From contig JAIWNK010000016.1 of the NCBI GenBank assembly GCA_020216845.1, forward strand, positions 1 to 10,000: a stretch of 10,000 nt of DNA, written 5' to 3'. Of this stretch, positions 7,226 to 10,000 are shown one piece after another. The notes under the pieces are model-generated. The model was given only the letters and a program-made list of their open reading frames with translations, was not told the origin of the DNA and did not search any database. Position 1 is the first letter of the stretch; every line of letters begins with the position of its first letter. The position numbers and the translations under genes are program-made. This DNA comes from Anaerolinea sp. GTDB taxonomy: Bacteria; Chloroflexota; Anaerolineae; Anaerolineales; Anaerolineaceae.

Positions 7226-7543
7226 ATGTCCAGTAAAGATGAATTTGGCGCCTTTTTCATTGGGTTTGTCGTTGGCGGCCTAACCGGTGCAGTTGCTGCC
7301 CTACTCCTCGCCCCACAATCGGGCGAAGAAACGCGCGGCATCATCAAAGAGCGTGCCATTGAACTGCGCGACAAAACCAACGAATCGTTCACTGAAGCTT
7401 ATAGCAAAGCGGAAGCCGCTGCTAACGAAGCGGTGAAACAAGCCGAAAAACTGCTCAACGAAGCCAAGCAACGCGCCGCAGAAATCGCCAATCGCCGCCA
7501 GGTTGCTCTTGAAGAAGCGCCGGCTGAGCCTGACGCTGAGTAA
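7226..7543 (+). CDS. YtxH-family membrane protein
   Basis: Small protein of 105 residues with the YtxH signature at its N-terminus: a glycine-rich hydrophobic helix (about 8-29, FGAFFIGFVVGGLTGAVAAL) ending in LLLAPQSGEETR (26-37). A long charged helix rich in Ala, Glu and Lys (38-92) follows, likely coiled-coil or amphipathic, with an acidic tail (EEAPAEPDAE). Family members are small membrane-associated proteins linked to general stress in Firmicutes (ytxGHJ operon); their molecular role is unclear. AGGAGGT (7214-7220) sits 5 nt before the ATG, a very strong ribosome-binding site. It lies 49 bp after the two-TM protein gene with no promoter evident between, so both are probably on one mRNA that ends at the hairpin at 7565-7598. 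Identification of the family is firm, function is not. Confidence 0.93.
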   Translation: MSSKDEFGAFFIGFVVGGLTGAVAALLLAPQSGEETRGIIKERAIELRDKTNESFTEAYSKAEAAANEAVKQAEKLLNEAKQRAAEIANRRQVALEEAPAEPDAE

Positions 7544-7564
7544 AACCAGCTCAACCGCACACAC

Positions 7565-7598
7565 AAAAAAACACCCCCGTTTTTACGAGGGGTGTTTT
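7565..7598. terminator. Bidirectional rho-independent terminator between convergent genes
   Basis: AAAACACCCC (7568-7577) pairs perfectly with GGGGTGTTTT (7589-7598), and the loop may gain two more C-G pairs. On the minus strand the stem runs into seven T (complement of A 7565-7571), a strong terminator for nnr. On the plus strand the stem's own TTTT is followed by GATT, a weaker terminator for the ytxH transcript, which ends at 7543. Its location between two convergent stop codons fits a shared terminator. Confidence 0.9.
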
Positions 7599-7612
7599 GA
7601 TTCACTTCCTTC

Positions 7613-9220
7613 TCAAGCCATCACAGTCACCAATGCCTCCAGCACATCCCTGGCCAACACCGGGGCAGTGCCGCCAATCCGTTGTTCAGCCACCCACCCA
7701 GCCTGTGCATGGAAATACGCCGCAGCAACAGCTGAATCATAAGCATCCAGACCTTGCGCTCGCAGCCCAACCACCATACCTGCCAACACATCACCTGTTC
7801 CAGCGTGAGCCAGTGCAGCAGTCGCAACCGGAATAACCATCACCCGCCCATCCGGTGCAGCAATCACAGTAAACGCCCCCTTCAACACAACCACCTGATT
7901 CCACAACATTGCAAAATGACGCGCGGTTTCCATGCGATCTTCCTGCACTTTCTCCACAGTCCAGCCCGTCAACGCGGCCATCTCACCCGGATGTGGCGTC
8001 AAGACGGTTCCTTGCGGCAACAACCTTGGCCAATCCGGCAATTTTGCCAGCAAGCGCAAACCATCTGCATCCAACACCAGCGGCGGCAACGTCACTTTTT
8101 TCTCCTGATCAAGAGCCTCATCATCACTCAACACAAAACCAATTGTCCGCCGCTGAATATGATCACCGCCACTCAACAGCTGCCGCAAAAATTCGCCGGT
8201 TGTATCTTCTCTTCCCCAACCAGGCCCCAACAATAACGCGTCCACATCTTCGAGATTCTTAAACAAAACATCCTCTGCACCTGCAGCAATGACGCCCATT
8301 TCCTGCGGCAAAACCAGCCAGGTCACCTCAGGCAAACTCCCCGCCAAGGCTGTGTGCAATGCACCCGGCACGGCCAGGCGCACAAGCCCCGTTCCCACCC
8401 GACAGGCCGCCAATGCGGCAAGTTGTGCCGCCCCCGTGTAATTGATCGAACCCGCCACAATCAGCGCCTTACCAAACATGCCTTTATGCGCATCCTCTGG
8501 CCGATCAGGCAACAGCCAGGTCGCATCTTGGTATGAAGCCACTTCACGCACCACGTTGGGATAGCTCGACAAGTCTTCTGGCAGTTTCAATTCCACCTGC
8601 ACCAATTGCCCCAAATATCGAAAAGCAGGCAACCGCAACTGTCCAGTTTTGACGGCGTGAATGCAAACCGTCAAATCCGCATGCAATGTCTCATCGGCTA
8701 CTGTTCCCGTTTCGCAATCCATTCCCGATGGACAGTCTACCGCGACAATCGGCAAACCATCGGTAAAATGCAAAACATTCTCCAGAAGTTTGGCCAAATC
8801 GGGCTTAATCGGCGGCTTAAAGCCAGTTCCGGCCAAGCCATCCAGCAACACATCTGCATCCTCCAGCCACTCTTCAAGCGCATCGAATCCCTTGTCTGCC
8901 TCCATAGCCACCATTTCAATCTGCGCTTCGGCTGCACGCTGCCGCCAAACATCATCCACAGGCAAGTCCTTAAGCAAATAAGCTTTTGCAACCCACCCCA
9001 AACTTGCTAACTCAATCAGGGCTGCCAGTGTATCCGAACCATTGTGTCCACTGCCAACCAACCCAACCGCATAACAAACCTCGTCTTCGCGACCATACAC
9101 CCCATCTACCCAAAACGCAACGCCGGCACCGGCCTGCTCAATCATTTGATCATACGAAACGCCCCGCTGATTGGCTTCCTGTTCCACTGCCCGCATCTCA
9201 TTCACTGTCCATAACCGCAT
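7613..9220 (-). CDS. nnr: Bifunctional NAD(P)H-hydrate epimerase / ADP-dependent NAD(P)H-hydrate dehydratase
   Basis: Repairs hydrated NADH/NADPH: the N-terminal YjeF_N domain interconverts the R and S epimers, and the C-terminal ribokinase-like domain dehydrates the S form using ADP. Its 535 residues match the fused bacterial form. Epimerase (1-215): nucleotide loop VGSGHNGSD (55-63), DGLAGTG (127-133), and VDCPSGMD (161-168) with likely catalytic Asp162. Dehydratase (about 235-535): VAGSINYTGAAQLAA (255-269), GPGWGR (332-337), LVLDADGL (381-388), TPHPGE (408-413), VVLKG (444-448) and GTGDVLAG (474-481, catalytic Asp477). The usual epimerase loop GxGNNGGDG is altered to GSGHNGSDT, while Asn60 and Asp63 remain. 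A polar stretch at about 351-376 between GPGWGR and LVLDADGL looks like an insertion. The ATG at 9220 has GGAGG 6 nt upstream; longer in-frame starts lack such a site. It is monocistronic in this window, with its own promoter and terminator. Confidence 0.96.
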   Translation of the reverse strand: MRLWTVNEMRAVEQEANQRGVSYDQMIEQAGAGVAFWVDGVYGREDEVCYAVGLVGSGHNGSDTLAALIELASLGWVAKAYLLKDLPVDDVWRQRAAEAQIEMVAMEADKGFDALEEWLEDADVLLDGLAGTGFKPPIKPDLAKLLENVLHFTDGLPIVAVDCPSGMDCETGTVADETLHADLTVCIHAVKTGQLRLPAFRYLGQLVQVELKLPEDLSSYPNVVREVASYQDATWLLPDRPEDAHKGMFGKALIVAGSINYTGAAQLAALAACRVGTGLVRLAVPGALHTALAGSLPEVTWLVLPQEMGVIAAGAEDVLFKNLEDVDALLLGPGWGREDTTGEFLRQLLSGGDHIQRRTIGFVLSDDEALDQEKKVTLPPLVLDADGLRLLAKLPDWPRLLPQGTVLTPHPGEMAALTGWTVEKVQEDRMETARHFAMLWNQVVVLKGAFTVIAAPDGRVMVIPVATAALAHAGTGDVLAGMVVGLRAQGLDAYDSAVAAAYFHAQAGWVAEQRIGGTAPVLARDVLEALVTVMA

Positions 9221-9245
9221 CGAACACCTCCGTTTTTTGATAGCT

Positions 9246-9275
9246 ATTATACCCGCGCGCACAGTCACCTGGCAA
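9246..9275 (-). promoter_or_regulatory. Promoter of nnr
   Basis: On the minus strand TTGCCA (9275-9270, 5 of 6 to TTGACA) is followed after 18 bp by a perfect TATAAT (9251-9246). Transcription would start near 9239, giving a leader of about 19 nt that contains the GGAGGTG ribosome-binding site. This is the best housekeeping-type promoter in the window. Confidence 0.8.
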
Positions 9276-9303
9276 AGTTCTTATCCTCCACAACCTCACC
9301 GCC

Positions 9304-9334
9304 CTGACAACAACTTCCGCTTCTCATGTATAAT
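9304..9334 (+). promoter_or_regulatory. Candidate promoter of the MFS/spermidine synthase-like gene
   Basis: CTGACA (9304-9309, 5 of 6 to TTGACA) and a perfect TATAAT (9329-9334) are separated by 19 bp, slightly long. The hexamer ends only 6 bp before the ATG at 9341, so the predicted start of transcription is at the A of the start codon, i.e. a leaderless mRNA. GGAG at 9335-9338 is only 2 nt from the ATG, too close for a normal Shine-Dalgarno sequence. Confidence 0.55.
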
Positions 9335-9340
9335 GGAGCC

Positions 9341-10000
9341 ATGCGAAAATTCCTCTATCTCACCGTCTTTGTTTCCGGCCTCACTAGCCTGGCAATCGAA
9401 ATGGCTGCCTCGCGCCTACTTGGTAATTATTTCGGCGCAAGCAACCTGATCTGGGCCAGCATCATTGGCCTAATCCTGATTTACCTAACCGTCGGCTACT
9501 TTCTAGGGGGGCGCTGGGCCGATCGTTCCCCGCGCTATGAAACCTTTTTCAAAATCCTTTCCTGGAGCGGCCTGCTCATTGGTCTTGTTCCCCTCGCCTC
9601 CCGCCCTGTTCTACGCATTGCCGCTCAAGCATTCGATCAAATACAGCTCGGCGGCATGATTGGCGCTTTCATCGCCGTGTTAATTCTCTTCAGCATTCCC
9701 ATCACCTTACTTGGCACCGCCTCACCGTTCGCCATTCGTCTCTCCCTGCTAGATACCCGTCAGGCCGGCAGTATTGCCGGACGCATTTATGCCATTTCTA
9801 CACTGGGTTCATTTGTTGGAACTTTCCTGCCTGTTTTGTTAACCATCCCGCTCATTGGCACATACCGCACCTTTGTCGCCTTTGGCTTGCTGTTGCTCAT
9901 CGTTGCTCTCATCGGTCTAGGGCGTGTTGCCGGTCTGCGAGCGGTCCTCCCCCTCGCCTGGATGCCCATCCTGCTCATCGTGCTCGGCATCCTTGGCACA
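9341..10000 (+). CDS. Fused MFS/spermidine synthase-type membrane protein, N-terminal part
   Basis: Only the first 220 residues are in the window and the frame is open to the end. They form a polytopic membrane region with about six hydrophobic segments (roughly 3-25, 35-57, 72-88, 104-125, 146-170, 175-218). The opening FVSGLTSLAIEMAASRLLG, then GYFLGGRWADR (53-63), TLLGTASPFAIRL and GRIYAISTLGSFVGTF are typical of the membrane N-terminus of proteins annotated as fused MFS/spermidine synthase. In that family a cytoplasmic aminopropyltransferase-like domain follows and would lie beyond position 10000; whether it is present and catalytically intact cannot be seen here. Many members are not proven polyamine synthases. 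The ATG at 9341 fits the family N-terminus; a TATAAT just upstream suggests leaderless translation. It is divergent from nnr across 120 bp. Confidence 0.85.
   Translation, partial: MRKFLYLTVFVSGLTSLAIEMAASRLLGNYFGASNLIWASIIGLILIYLTVGYFLGGRWADRSPRYETFFKILSWSGLLIGLVPLASRPVLRIAAQAFDQIQLGGMIGAFIAVLILFSIPITLLGTASPFAIRLSLLDTRQAGSIAGRIYAISTLGSFVGTFLPVLLTIPLIGTYRTFVAFGLLLLIVALIGLGRVAGLRAVLPLAWMPILLIVLGILGT

Larger units (their letters stand above)
9221..9340. other. Divergent intergenic region between nnr and the MFS/spermidine synthase-like gene
   Basis: This 120-bp region holds two back-to-back promoters, one for each flanking gene, with no ORF or convincing dyad between them. The two -35 elements lie about 28 bp apart, so RNA polymerases could compete. 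Confidence 0.7.

Noticed and set aside
1..10000. Search for CRISPR arrays, tRNA or rRNA genes, transposases, phage genes, toxin-antitoxin or defence genes
   Set aside because: No tandem spacer-repeat pattern, cloverleaf, rRNA-like stretch or mobile-element protein was recognised by eye. A dedicated tRNA and ncRNA scan could still reveal a small RNA in the two divergent intergenic regions.

Overview
The window looks like part of the chromosome of an uncultured or little-studied Chloroflexota bacterium (Anaerolineae-like). This is inferred from gene content and protein style: a Pro/Thr-rich Ig-like surface protein, a small two-helix membrane protein followed by a YtxH protein, a fused epimerase/dehydratase Nnr, and an MFS-type spermidine synthase. 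No rRNA or other phylogenetic marker is present, so the assignment is tentative. Coding density is high and gene content is mainly core or housekeeping. I see no insertion sequence, phage gene, CRISPR array, tRNA or rRNA.

Layout. (1) Positions 1-6517, minus strand: one tightly packed five-gene run. In transcription order it holds an exported Ig-like, C-terminally membrane-anchored protein of unknown function, peptidyl-tRNA hydrolase (pth), transcription-repair coupling factor (mfd), an OmpR-type response regulator, and a sensor histidine kinase cut off by the window start. Gaps are 12 and 8 bp, then a 23-bp overlap, then 8 bp, which suggests one transcript. (2) 6518-6684: a divergent control region with TATAAT boxes and a 22-bp dyad. 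(3) 6685-7543, plus strand: a two-gene operon encoding a two-TM membrane protein with a DUF948-like tail and a YtxH-family protein. (4) 7565-7598: a convergent terminator hairpin. (5) 7613-9220, minus strand: bifunctional NAD(P)H-hydrate repair enzyme Nnr with its own clear promoter. (6) 9341 to the window end, plus strand: the membrane half of a fused MFS/spermidine synthase-type protein, whose catalytic half would lie outside.

How the genes fit together. Pth and Mfd deal with stalled translation and stalled transcription, and Nnr repairs damaged NAD(P)H, so the neighbourhood has a maintenance flavour. The pth-mfd adjacency is known from other phyla (Bacillus spoVC-fin-mfd). The two-component pair may simply be carried on the same transcript. 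The sensor has a Met/His/Gly-rich extracytoplasmic loop that could bind metal.

Throughout the window the plus strand is C-rich and G-poor whatever the gene orientation, so minus-strand genes favour G-ending codons and plus-strand genes favour C/T-ending ones. I found no convincing evidence of a wholly new system. The most unusual points are the G9 tract and altered GGHNG motif in Pth, the dyad in the divergent promoter, the promoter-to-ATG spacings that predict leaderless mRNAs, and the altered glycine loop of the Nnr epimerase domain.
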